From: Oscillospiraceae bacterium
Lineage (GTDB): Bacteria > Bacillota > Clostridia > Oscillospirales > Oscillospiraceae
Reading direction: 5' to 3'
Assembly (NCBI GenBank): GCA_017416325.1
Contig: JAFQCV010000029.1
Coordinates: 1 to 34,226, forward strand
Length of the DNA: 34,226 nucleotides
The position numbers were made by a program, and so were the translations under genes. The first letter of the stretch is position 1, and every line of letters begins with the position of its first letter. Below the pieces are notes generated by a model. The model made no database searches. It was not told where the DNA came from and saw nothing but the letters and a program-made list of their open reading frames with translations. This document shows, in pieces, positions 7,570 through 15,334 of the stretch.

Positions 7570-8280
7570 TTATTGCGAAGAAGCGGCCTGCCGCTCCATG
7601 CGCTCCCGCTCCGCCTGGGAAAGACGCAGGTAATTGGGTGTCAGGCTGCCGCCGTCACCGGCATCGCCCACGGCGATCCTGTTGAGCGCCGCCAAGCCTA
7701 CGCCCACCGCCCGCTGATGCAGCCGGTGCTCCGGTGGCATCACCAGACCGGGAACACTTTCTGATAATACATTATAGCACAAATTACTGCCATCGCCAAC
7801 TAAAAAAATAGGTTTTGATAATTTTTTTAACTCAATTTTTAAGTCTTCCAGGGAAATGGCCCGGTCTTCCGTCTGCCGCGTCACGCCTCCTTGGTTTACA
7901 TAAAACAGCGCATTGTATACTTGGCTCCGCCGGGCATCCATCACCGGGCAAACCACACCGTCCCAAACGCCCAGGCCCAGCGACATGGCCTCCAGGGTGG
8001 ACACCCCGTAAATGGGAAGCTCCCCGCCCCAGGCAAAGCCCTTGGCTGCCGCCACGCCGATCCGGACTCCGGTAAAGGAGCCGGGACCATTTGCGACCGC
8101 CACCGCCTCCACTTGGGCAGGTGTTTTTCCGCATTGGGACAAAAGGTTTTCCGCCATCACCAGCAGGGTCTGGCTGTGGGTCAGGCCGGTATTCTGATAC
8201 TGTTCTCCCAGCAGAGTGTTTCCGTCAAACAAGGCCACGGACGCAGCCTTAGCGCTGGTCTCAAAGGCAAGCAGCAGCAA
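7570..8280 (-). CDS. tsaB: tRNA t6A biosynthesis protein TsaB
   Basis: 236 aa ASKHA-fold protein that pairs with TsaD in making threonylcarbamoyladenosine-37 of ANN-decoding tRNAs. The N-terminus LLLAFETSAKAASVALFDG and GPGSFTGVRIGVAAAKGFA are family hallmarks. It overlaps tsaE by 20 nt, so the two are translationally coupled. Oddity: codons covering about 7760-7850 (EDLKIELKKLSKPIFLVGDG and the following NLCYNVLSE) are strikingly AT-rich in an otherwise GC-rich gene, and a TTATGTAAAC motif lies at 7894-7903. That patch may reflect recombination or weak constraint. TsaD is not in the window. Confidence 0.93.
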   Translation of the reverse strand: MLLLAFETSAKAASVALFDGNTLLGEQYQNTGLTHSQTLLVMAENLLSQCGKTPAQVEAVAVANGPGSFTGVRIGVAAAKGFAWGGELPIYGVSTLEAMSLGLGVWDGVVCPVMDARRSQVYNALFYVNQGGVTRQTEDRAISLEDLKIELKKLSKPIFLVGDGSNLCYNVLSESVPGLVMPPEHRLHQRAVGVGLAALNRIAVGDAGDGGSLTPNYLRLSQAERERMERQAASSQ

Positions 8281-8698
8281 ATTCCTCGCCCCCCTCTACG
8301 GTAATTCTCCGGGACTGCTCCCCGGTTTTTTCTATGGTCACAAAAATAGCGTTTTCCATGGCGTCTTCTACATTTTCGCTCCATTCCACGGCGCAGACAC
8401 CGCCCCGGTCCAGATAATCCTCCCAACCGATGTCCCAAAGGTCATCGCTGGAAGAAAGCCGGTACATGTCAAAATGGAACAGGGGCAGCCGCCCGCCCAG
8501 ATACTCCTGCACGATGGTGTAGGTAGGGCTGGTCACCAAGCCGGTGTAGCCCAGCCCCCGGGCAAGCCCCCGGGTAAAGGCAGTCTTCCCCGCGCCCAGA
8601 TCTCCCCGGTAAGCGATCACCGCGCCGCTATTCAGTTGCCGGGCCAACGCCGCGCCCACGGCTTCCGTTTCTTCCGGCGATCGGGTAATAAATTCCAT
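8261..8698 (-). CDS. tsaE: tRNA t6A biosynthesis ATPase TsaE
   Basis: 145 aa P-loop ATPase that drives the TsaBD complex in t6A synthesis. Walker A RGDLGAGKTAFTRGLARGLG at about 31-50; SPTYTIVQEY and GGRLPLFHFDMYRL follow, both typical of the family. The start has GAGGAAG upstream. It is the first gene of tsaE-tsaB-upp; directly upstream lies a REP palindrome. Confidence 0.93.
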   Translation of the reverse strand: MEFITRSPEETEAVGAALARQLNSGAVIAYRGDLGAGKTAFTRGLARGLGYTGLVTSPTYTIVQEYLGGRLPLFHFDMYRLSSSDDLWDIGWEDYLDRGGVCAVEWSENVEDAMENAIFVTIEKTGEQSRRITVEGGEEFAAACL

Positions 8699-8715
8699 AA
8701 AACTTCCTCACTTTT

Positions 8716-8744
8716 CGTAGGGCGGGGTCATGACCCCGCCGACC
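8716..8744. repeat. REP palindrome R1, beside the RAYT gene
   Basis: CGTAG followed by the perfect 20-bp palindrome GGCGGGGTCATGACCCCGCC (8721-8740) and GACC. A single REP sits between tsaE and the 3' end of the transposase gene and marks one edge of the RAYT locus. Confidence 0.8.
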
Positions 8745-8755
8745 AATTCGCCACA

Positions 8756-9232
8756 TTATAGCTTTTGGGGTGTATAAAAACAGTCCTCCGTCCACCTTGC
8801 CACATTGGTATCAATATACTGCCAAATTCTTTCGTAATCGGCTTGATTTCGTATTACATGATCGTGAAAAGAGGTTTGCCATACTTTTAAATCCGGTTGG
8901 TTTCCGTGAATCCTTTTCGTAACCGCAGACTTATATAGCCCTACAACTGTCGACAGTTCTACATTTCCCGACAGTATGATGATTCCATGAACATGATTGG
9001 GCATAACTGTCCACTTATCTGCTTTTGTATTTGGAAAGTGCTTTTCTATCTCCAAAAAACATTCCCGCGCTATTTTTCCATAAGCCGAAAGTTTACCCGG
9101 TGTCCCAAAAATCCACTCCTTTTCATGGGTGCAAACCGTGATAAAGTAGTAATAGGGAGCTGCATAATCAAAGTTTTGCATCCGGGGATTCTTTCGCACC
9201 GGAAACCGCTCTATCTCTACATGATTTTGCAT
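8756..9232 (-). CDS. REP-associated tyrosine transposase (RAYT, Y1/IS200-like HUH)
   Basis: 158 aa. The YYYFITVCTHEKEWIFG stretch, the HUH pair in VMPNHVHGIII and a catalytic tyrosine candidate in RNQADYERIWQYI are the TnpA_REP/Y1 transposase layout; SFHDHVIRNQ is also typical of RAYTs. Such enzymes nick and join single-stranded REP hairpins. The frame extends 66 codons upstream, but those codons run through the REP pair at 9309-9443 and their composition is repeat-derived, so I chose the internal Met preceded by GGTGA at 6 nt. REP palindromes lie on both sides within 80 nt. The gene looks intact and may be active or recently so. Confidence 0.88.
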   Translation of the reverse strand: MQNHVEIERFPVRKNPRMQNFDYAAPYYYFITVCTHEKEWIFGTPGKLSAYGKIARECFLEIEKHFPNTKADKWTVMPNHVHGIIILSGNVELSTVVGLYKSAVTKRIHGNQPDLKVWQTSFHDHVIRNQADYERIWQYIDTNVARWTEDCFYTPQKL

Positions 9233-9308
9233 CTGTATCACCGTTCCTAAATCGCAACTCTGTCGGAGACCACATAACAAAGCATTACATACAGATTCCT
9301 TTTCTCTT

Positions 9309-9443
9309 CGTAGGGCGGGGTCATGACCCCGCCGACCATGTTTCCTATATTGAATTTTCTGTTTTTCTATAAACCTACTAAAACAAAGCGTGAACCTGCT
9401 CAAAATAACGCAGCCCATCGGCGGACTCATGAGTCCGCCCTAC
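9309..9443. repeat. BIME-like REP pair A
   Basis: Two REPs in inverted orientation, CGTAG-GGCGGGGTCATGACCCCGCC (9309-9333) and GGCGGACTCATGAGTCCGCC-CTAC (9420-9443), separated by an AT-rich spacer that includes AACCTACTAAAACAAA and TGCTCAAAATAACGCA. Different palindrome arms keep perfect pairing about TCATGA. It lies just upstream of the RAYT start. Confidence 0.8.
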
Positions 9444-9464
9444 ACACCCTTTCACTTACCGCTT

Positions 9465-9586
9465 CGTAGGGCGGGGTCATGACCCCGCCGACCACTTTTG
9501 CTACTCTCCTCTGTTTCGACCGTTTTCAATAGACTATTTTCACATAAGTTGGAAGCTTGTCGGCGGACTCATGAGTCCGCCCTACG
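9465..9586. repeat. BIME-like REP pair B
   Basis: Inverted REPs GGCGGGGTCATGACCCCGCC (9470-9489) and GGCGGACTCATGAGTCCGCC (9562-9581) with flanking CGTAG/CTACG and an unrelated AT-rich spacer. With pair A it fills the 375-nt gap between RAYT and prfA; no other gene is seen there. Confidence 0.8.
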
Positions 9587-9607
9587 AAAAAGAAGTCCTT
9601 TGGGGTC

Positions 9608-10666
9608 TTACTGAGAATTTTTAAGCTTCTCCGCCTGGTCGGCAGTAGCCAGGGCATCGATGATCTCCTCGATATCTCCGTCCATAATGGCGTCGATCTT
9701 ATACAGGGTCAGCCCGATCCGGTGATCGGTGACACGGCCCTGGGGAAAATTATAGGTGCGTATCCGTTCATTGCGCATGCCGCTGCCCACCTGGCTGCGG
9801 CGCATACCCGTGACCTCAGAAGAAAGCTTCTCCTGCTCGATCTCGTAAAGCTTACTGGCAAGCAGGCGCATACATTTTTCCCGGTTTTGCAGCTGACTTC
9901 TCTCCTCCTGACAGGCCACCACGATCCCCGAGGGCTTGTGGATCAGCCGTACCGCGGAAGATGTCTTGTTGACATGCTGACCGCCGGCGCCGGAGGCCCG
10001 GTATACCTGCATCTCAATATCCTTGGGGTCTAACTGCACATCCACCTCTTCCATTTCCGGCAGCACTGCCACCGTGGCGGTGGAGGTGTGGACACGGCCG
10101 CCGGACTCTGTTTCCGGCACCCGCTGTACCCGGTGGACACCGGATTCATACTTCATCCGGGAATATGCCCCCCGACCGTTGATGACAAAATCCGCTTCCT
10201 TGACGCCGCCCAGCTCCGTTTCGTTGTAGTTCATCAGCTCCACGGTCCAGCCGCGTTTGGCGGCATACATGGTATACATCCGAAACAGACTGTGGGCAAA
10301 CAGGGCGCTTTCTTCTCCGCCGACGCCGCCCCGGATCTCCACAATGACGCTTTTCTCGTCGTTGGGGTCTTTGGGCAGCAGCAGGATCTGCAGCTTGTCA
10401 AAGAGCTCTTCCCGGGCAGCCTTGGCTGCCTGGTATTCCTCTTGGGCCATATCCTTCATTTCCGGGTCATGCATCAGTTCCTGGGCATCCAGCATATCCT
10501 GCTGGGCCCGGTTATAGTCATGATACGCCGAAACAATCGGCTCCAAGTCATTTTTCTCCCGCAGCAGCTTGGCTGCCTTTTGGGGGTCTGCGTAAAAATC
10601 CGGCTGTTCCGATTTGAAGCAAAGCTCTTCAAACCGATCCGCCACAGCCCGCAGCTTATCGAGCAT
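9608..10666 (-). CDS. prfA: Peptide chain release factor 1
   Basis: 352 aa class I release factor reading UAA and UAG. The hydrolysis motif GGQ is at 228-230 in SGAGGQHVNKTSSAVR and the codon-recognition PxT motif is PET in VQRVPETESGGR (about 184). The chosen ATG (MLDKLRAVADRF) has GGAGAGG 5 nt upstream and matches family starts; 12 further upstream codons are open but run into the bracket repeat. It stands alone between two REP clusters, and no terminator is obvious. Confidence 0.95.
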   Translation of the reverse strand: MLDKLRAVADRFEELCFKSEQPDFYADPQKAAKLLREKNDLEPIVSAYHDYNRAQQDMLDAQELMHDPEMKDMAQEEYQAAKAAREELFDKLQILLLPKDPNDEKSVIVEIRGGVGGEESALFAHSLFRMYTMYAAKRGWTVELMNYNETELGGVKEADFVINGRGAYSRMKYESGVHRVQRVPETESGGRVHTSTATVAVLPEMEEVDVQLDPKDIEMQVYRASGAGGQHVNKTSSAVRLIHKPSGIVVACQEERSQLQNREKCMRLLASKLYEIEQEKLSSEVTGMRRSQVGSGMRNERIRTYNFPQGRVTDHRIGLTLYKIDAIMDGDIEEIIDALATADQAEKLKNSQ

Positions 10667-10696
10667 ACTTACCTCTCCTGTGATGTTCAAATATCC

Positions 10697-10914
10697 AACC
10701 AATTCCCGTTTATCGGGCAGCTGCGATAGAATTCGTAGGGCGGAGTCATGACTCCGCCGACCACTTTTCGAATAGCGAAAAGTTTATATTTTTCTAAAAC
10801 CTACCAAAATAAATGGACGAAACTGCGCAAAATCATGCAACCTGGTCGGCGGGCTCATGAGCCCGCCCGACGCACGCATGCTTTACAACACGCCAAAAAA
10901 TGGCAATTCCCTGA
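10697..10914. repeat. Bracketed composite element 2 (bracket + BIME pair C)
   Basis: Left bracket CCAATTCCCGTTTATCGGGC (10698) and right bracket AAAAATGGCAATTCCC (10896-10911) enclose a REP pair. This fills the gap between prfA and the PBP2 stop codon; no gene seen. Confidence 0.65.
10734..10872. repeat. BIME-like REP pair C
   Basis: Inverted REPs GGCGGAGTCATGACTCCGCC (10739-10758) and GGCGGGCTCATGAGCCCGCC (10848-10867). The spacer shares AAACCTACCAAAATAAA and TCATGCAACCTGGTCGG with pairs A and D, so the whole pair, spacer included, is a mobile unit. Confidence 0.8.
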
Positions 10915-10919
10915 CTTTC

Positions 10920-13022
10920 TCAGCTGACCTGGTTCTCGCCGCTGCTGATATCGCCGGCATCCACAGAGGTGTACCAGACATTCAGGATCTCCCGGGCCAC
11001 GCTGCCCACCAGGGAGCCGCCGCCGCACTTCTCGCCAAAGATCACGATGGCGATCTGGGGATCGTCATAGGGCGCAAAGCAGGCGAAAGAGCCGTTATCG
11101 GAACCGCCGGAACCGTGTTCGGCAGTACCTGTCTTAGCACCCACCGCCCGGGGGTATTGCCCAAACACACCGTGGGCCGTACCCATAGGGTTGGTAACCG
11201 CCGCGCGCATACCTTCCTTACAGGCCTGCAGCGCAGCATCGGAAATCTCCATAGTGCTCATGATCTCCGGGGAATTCTGGACGATGGTATTGCGGTAATC
11301 GGAAGACACCACCCGGTTTAAGAAGGTGGCTCTATAGCGAACGCCTTGATTTAAAAGCGTAGAAATATATACGCACATCTGCATAGGCGTAAACTGGTTG
11401 TCCGACTGTCCGATGGCCGCCATGATCTGGTCAGCCTGGTACCAGTGGGCATCCTGGCCGGTATGGAGGATGGCTTTGGTCTCGGGATTTGCCCGATATC
11501 CCTTCTGCTCCGGCAGCTCCACGCCGGTGAGCTCACCCAGCCCGAAGCCTTTGACGGTGGAATCCATCACACTCAGACCCATATGGTCGCCCAGATCGTA
11601 GAAGAAATAGTTGCAAGAGAACATCAGCGATTCTGCCGCGCAGATAGCGCCGTGGGTGTAGGTTCCTCCCGAAAGGGTGTAGGACAGGCATTTGGGGGCA
11701 AAGCCCTGATGCACATACTTAGTATACACACCGTGGTCCATCACCCGGGTGGTGGGCGTGATCTGACCGCTATCGATACCGGCAACTACCATGGCCGGCT
11801 TATAAATCGATCCGGGGGCATAGGTCAGCTGCAAAGGCCTATTGTTCAGCGGACCGTAATCTGCCTCCAGAATACTTTGATAATCTTCAAAAAAGGTGGA
11901 AAGGTCGTAGGTGGGATAGCTGGCGCAAACCAAAACCTTGCCGGTTTTGATGTCGATGGCTACTGCCGCGCCGCCTTCGGCGTCCTGTCCGGTGGCACCC
12001 TCTTCCTGGGCTTTCAAACCGGCAAACACCCGTGCCAAGGCTTCCTCTGCCGTCTGCTGCAGCGCCAGGTCAATGGTCAGTTCCACATTCTGGCCGGGAA
12101 CAGGACGCATTTCCTGGCCGGTTTCCGGGTCTTTCCGATAGTATTGCTCCAGGATCGTGCCGTCTACAGCCGTCACATCCACCCGGTAGCCGTCCACGCC
12201 ATGCAGATATTCTTCAAAGGCCTGCTCCAAGCCGGACTGACCCACCAGGGCATCCATTTCGTAGCCGTCCTGCTCCTTGTACTGCGCCCACTGATCCTTC
12301 GTCATGGGTCCCACATAGCCCAGAATGTGCGCCGCGCAGTCGGTGGCATATTCCCGGACGGTGGAGGCCTCTGTGCGAAGACCCGGAATGTTCAGCTCCA
12401 AAATGGCTGACAGCTCTTCCGTAGAAGCGTCCTCCAGGAAGACATAGTTGGACAGATTGGTCAGCTCCTGCCGCAGCGCCAGCTCATAGCGGATGCCGAT
12501 CACCGCCCGGGCATCGGTGTCTGACCAATCCGCGGGAATTTTATAGAAGCTGCGCAGCTGGGACAGCAGCAAGGTCGCGGATACATCCGTATCCAGCTTC
12601 GCCCGCTCTGCCAGGAATTTCTGAAAATACCCCTGCCAGGCATCGTTGTACTCATTTAACGTATAGGTAAAAGGCACCTGGGTCGTCATAGGAAAGTGAT
12701 CCACATAGTCGATCTCCATTTCCCGGCACAGCGCCGTCAGATTCTTCAGCGCCTGATTCGGGCCCTCAGAGCTAAGGAGCACAAAGTGGTTAAATACCAG
12801 ATCGTAGCTGGCCCGGTTGGTGACCATCTTGTTTCCGTTGCCGTCCAGTATTTCACCCCGGGGCGCCTTGACCCGGGTGATGGTGGTAAAGGTCTTGACG
12901 TTGTCTCCGGTGCCGTCAGACTCGATGATCTGCAGATCATACAGCCGGGCAGCAAACACGCCAACGATCAGAATAAACAGAGCCAGCAGTAAGCCTGCTC
13001 TGGCGCGGGTCAGTCTTTCCAT
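10920..13022 (-). CDS. mrdA: Penicillin-binding protein 2 (elongation transpeptidase)
   Basis: 700 aa class B PBP that cross-links lateral-wall peptidoglycan. One N-terminal membrane anchor (about 8-28), a dimerisation/pedestal region beginning VKAPRGEILDGNGNK (51-65), then the transpeptidase with active-site SIYK (405-408), SCN (469-471) and KTG (630-632). The start overlaps mreD by 13 nt with GGAGGAG upstream. mreC-mreD-PBP2 order is typical of the rod complex; mreB and rodA are not in this window. All catalytic motifs are intact. Confidence 0.92.
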   Translation of the reverse strand: MERLTRARAGLLLALFILIVGVFAARLYDLQIIESDGTGDNVKTFTTITRVKAPRGEILDGNGNKMVTNRASYDLVFNHFVLLSSEGPNQALKNLTALCREMEIDYVDHFPMTTQVPFTYTLNEYNDAWQGYFQKFLAERAKLDTDVSATLLLSQLRSFYKIPADWSDTDARAVIGIRYELALRQELTNLSNYVFLEDASTEELSAILELNIPGLRTEASTVREYATDCAAHILGYVGPMTKDQWAQYKEQDGYEMDALVGQSGLEQAFEEYLHGVDGYRVDVTAVDGTILEQYYRKDPETGQEMRPVPGQNVELTIDLALQQTAEEALARVFAGLKAQEEGATGQDAEGGAAVAIDIKTGKVLVCASYPTYDLSTFFEDYQSILEADYGPLNNRPLQLTYAPGSIYKPAMVVAGIDSGQITPTTRVMDHGVYTKYVHQGFAPKCLSYTLSGGTYTHGAICAAESLMFSCNYFFYDLGDHMGLSVMDSTVKGFGLGELTGVELPEQKGYRANPETKAILHTGQDAHWYQADQIMAAIGQSDNQFTPMQMCVYISTLLNQGVRYRATFLNRVVSSDYRNTIVQNSPEIMSTMEISDAALQACKEGMRAAVTNPMGTAHGVFGQYPRAVGAKTGTAEHGSGGSDNGSFACFAPYDDPQIAIVIFGEKCGGGSLVGSVAREILNVWYTSVDAGDISSGENQVS

Positions 13023-13588
13023 TCTTCTCCTCCAATTTTGCCGATGAAAAACGCCAAAGGATATATTACCGGCACGACCGCAATACTCAGTACGCTCGTG
13101 ATCAAAAATACAGACATTCTGCCAAAATAGGTATTTCCCAGGAACACGCCAAAGGCAAACACCGCCAGCTCATATACCGTCAGTCCCAGGATCATGCACA
13201 GGAAGACGGAACGAAAGCGCCTGCTCAGCAGGGTGTGGCGCAAAATATTCAGCAGCACCCCCAAAAAGGTCAGCAGTACGATACAGTAGTAGCCTTGGGC
13301 AGAGCCGGAGAATACATACAGCGCCGAACCGATCAGCGCAAAGATCCCGCCGGATTCCGGAGACTGGAGCAGGCAAATGAGCAAAATGCCGCAGGCTACC
13401 AGATCGGTAGTGCCGCCCCGGAACTGGAAGCGGCTCATGACCACATCCTGCACCAGAGACAGCGCCAGCAGCAGCGCTCCATATAACGACCATTTCAGCA
13501 GACTGAACCGCTGTTTTTTTGTCAGATACAGCCGGCTTTTCCAGGAAGCCCCCATGGGATCGGGTCTAAAATCATAACGTTTTCTCAT
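13010..13588 (-). CDS. mreD: Rod-shape-determining protein MreD
   Basis: 192 aa with a basic cytoplasmic N-terminus and about five to six membrane helices starting at SLYGALLLALSLVQDVVMSR, followed by RGGTTDLVACGILLICLLQS. Part of the elongasome that links MreB to PBP2. Sequence is weakly conserved in this family; the assignment rests on size, topology and position 4 nt after mreC and overlapping PBP2. Confidence 0.85.
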   Translation of the reverse strand: MRKRYDFRPDPMGASWKSRLYLTKKQRFSLLKWSLYGALLLALSLVQDVVMSRFQFRGGTTDLVACGILLICLLQSPESGGIFALIGSALYVFSGSAQGYYCIVLLTFLGVLLNILRHTLLSRRFRSVFLCMILGLTVYELAVFAFGVFLGNTYFGRMSVFLITSVLSIAVVPVIYPLAFFIGKIGGEEWKD

Positions 13589-13592
13589 ACCG

Positions 13593-14423
13593 TCACCCGA
13601 CCTGGAAGCCAGTCACTACAAACACCTGCTCCAGAGCTCTGATATCCGCTGCCGGAGTCAGAATGGCATACTTGGCAACGCCAGTTTCTGTATAAGAGGC
13701 GTCTACCACCTTGCCCAGAACCAAGTTTCTGGGATACACGGTAGAACCGGAAGTCACCACCTGGTCACCGTTTTTCAAAATGGCGGAAGAGGGCAGATAT
13801 TCCATCCGCAGCATCTGCTCCTGGCCGCTTTGATAGCCGCCCAGCACCATGCCGCTGTAGCCGGAGGAAGCGATGGTGGCGCTGATCTGCAAAGAGCTGT
13901 CCATAACGGTCTTGATGACCGCATAGTTGCTTCCTACCTTGCTTACCAGACCCACCACCTCGCCGTTGGCAGTGATGGCGCACATGCCCACCTCGATCCC
14001 GTGGTCGCTGCCCCGGTTTATGGTGATATTGCTGACCCAGTCCACAGAATCCCGGGAGATGATGTAGCCGTCTACCAGATCATAGTCAGGGTTGTCCTCT
14101 TTCAGCTGCAGAAGCTGCCGCAGCCGCGCCAGCTCCCGGGCCATGGCATCCGCTTCCCGGGCCACGTCCTCCATTTCCGCCAGCTGCTGCTGAAGCTTTT
14201 CGTTCTCCGCAGAAAGGGTCTCATACCGGAAGATATAGCTATACATCTGCTCAGCCTGGTTCGTAAGCTTGCTGGCAGCGGTACGCAGCGGTGTCAGCAC
14301 ATACTGGACGGTCATTTCCCCTAAGGACAGTCCCGTCAGATTGTTCACCACCGCCAAAGAAGCGGCAAGCAACAGGGCCACCACCAGAACCACCCGTACC
14401 TTTGTTGAAAATAAATGCTTCAT
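13593..14423 (-). CDS. mreC: Rod-shape-determining protein MreC
   Basis: 276 aa. One N-terminal membrane helix (VVLVVALLLAASLAVVNNLT), a coiled coil (SAENEKLQQQLAEMEDVARE and following, about 73-115) and the extracytoplasmic double beta-barrel with GVEVG-like IEVGMCAITANGEVVGLVSK. Scaffolds the cell-wall elongation machine. The SD AGGAGG is preceded by the perfect hairpin GCGGGCACTGCCCGC, which is also found before eutE. Upstream maf and downstream mreD match the maf-mre gene order of Bacillus-type genomes. Confidence 0.92.
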   Translation of the reverse strand: MKHLFSTKVRVVLVVALLLAASLAVVNNLTGLSLGEMTVQYVLTPLRTAASKLTNQAEQMYSYIFRYETLSAENEKLQQQLAEMEDVAREADAMARELARLRQLLQLKEDNPDYDLVDGYIISRDSVDWVSNITINRGSDHGIEVGMCAITANGEVVGLVSKVGSNYAVIKTVMDSSLQISATIASSGYSGMVLGGYQSGQEQMLRMEYLPSSAILKNGDQVVTSGSTVYPRNLVLGKVVDASYTETGVAKYAILTPAADIRALEQVFVVTGFQVG

Positions 14424-14435
14424 ATATCCTCCTTG

Positions 14436-14450
14436 GCGGGCAGTGCCCGC
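14436..14450 (-). promoter_or_regulatory. Leader hairpin abutting the mreC SD
   Basis: GCGGGCACTGCCCGC (minus strand) folds as a 6-bp stem with a 3-nt loop and is followed within 1 nt by CAAGGAGG, the mreC ribosome site. The same 15-mer stands in the same place before eutE (28068-28082). It may restrict or insulate initiation, or be a bracket-repeat remnant. Confidence 0.5.
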
Positions 14451-14451
14451 T

Positions 14452-14556
14452 AATTGACAATGGAAAATGGATAATGGACAATGTTGGAGTCGCCTTTGGC
14501 GACGATTTTAAATACATTTCCGAAGGAAATACCGCAATTATCCATTATACATTATC
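14452..14556. repeat. ATTATCCATT-family element, copy M1
   Basis: Ends are runs of ATTGACAATGG / ATTATCCATT-type units in inverted orientation; the core has hairpins GTCGCCTTTGGCGAC and CATTTCCGAAGGAAAT. Lies between maf and mreC. Confidence 0.8.
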
Positions 14557-14593
14557 AAATATCCTTTCGTGTGTTAGCCCTAGGAACGGTATT

Positions 14594-15163
14594 TTACCTC
14601 TCCAGCAGCTCCGGAGCGATCTCCCCCAATAGCTGCCGCAGCCGGCACACCGGCAGACCCACGACATTGTAATAATCCCCCACTAATCTTTCCGCAAACA
14701 GCGCCGCGCCGCCCTGGATGCCGTAGCCGCCGGCTTTGTCCATGGGCTCTTTGGTGGCGATATACTTCCAAATCTCTTTCTCAGACAGCTCCCGGAAATG
14801 GATATCCGTCACTTCCGTCACCGTCCGGCACTGCTCCCCATGAAGGACCGTCATGCCGGTCATTACCTGATGATCCCGTCCGGAGAGCAGCCGCAGCATC
14901 TCATAAGCCCGTTCCTCGGTTTCCGGCTTTCCCAGGATCTGCCGGTCGCATACCACAACGGTATCCGCGGCAACCACCACATCCTCTTTTTCCCGGGGGA
15001 CGGCAAAGGCTTTTCGGCGGCTCACCAAAGCCACCTGGTCATAGGGGTCTTTCCCCGGCTCCATGGTCTCATCCACATCCGCCACCCGGACGGTAAAAGG
15101 AATCCCGAAAAGTCCCATCAGCTCCCGCCTCCGGGGCGACTGGGATGCTAATATCAAAGCCAT
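14594..15163 (-). CDS. maf: Maf-family nucleotide pyrophosphatase
   Basis: 189 aa. Hydrolyses non-canonical or dTTP/UTP-type nucleotides to monophosphates. The N-terminal LASQSPRRRELMGLFGIPF is the Maf signature; DETMEPGKDPYDQVALVSRR, AADTVVVCDRQILGKPET and KAGGYGIQGGAALF follow in family order, including the catalytic Asp of AADTVV. SD AAGGAG lies 5 nt before ATG. It sits upstream of mreCD as in many Firmicutes. Confidence 0.93.
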   Translation of the reverse strand: MALILASQSPRRRELMGLFGIPFTVRVADVDETMEPGKDPYDQVALVSRRKAFAVPREKEDVVVAADTVVVCDRQILGKPETEERAYEMLRLLSGRDHQVMTGMTVLHGEQCRTVTEVTDIHFRELSEKEIWKYIATKEPMDKAGGYGIQGGAALFAERLVGDYYNVVGLPVCRLRQLLGEIAPELLER

Positions 15164-15180
15164 ACTTGCTCCTTAAAAAT

Positions 15181-15331
15181 TAAATTCCCGTTTATCGGGC
15201 AGGTTTTACCTGCCATTGGATAATGGATAATGTATAATGGATAATGAAGGAGTCGCCTTCGGCGACATATTTGAAATCATTTCCGAAGGAAATACCGAAA
15301 TTTTCAATTATCCATTATCAATTATCCATTT
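15181..15331. repeat. ATTATCCATT-family element, copy M2, with left bracket
   Basis: Left bracket AATTCCCGTTTATCGGGCAG (15183) and a short hairpin CAGG-TTTTA-CCTG precede the element at 15216-15331, whose core hairpins are GTCGCCTTCGGCGAC and CATTTCCGAAGGAAAT. There is no right bracket: the element ends against the U32 gene stop. Confidence 0.75.
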
Positions 15332-15334
15332 TCT

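Noticed and set aside
9233-9430. N-terminal extension of the RAYT protein
   Set aside because: The extra 66 codons run through REP pair A and bear no family similarity; the internal Met has an SD.
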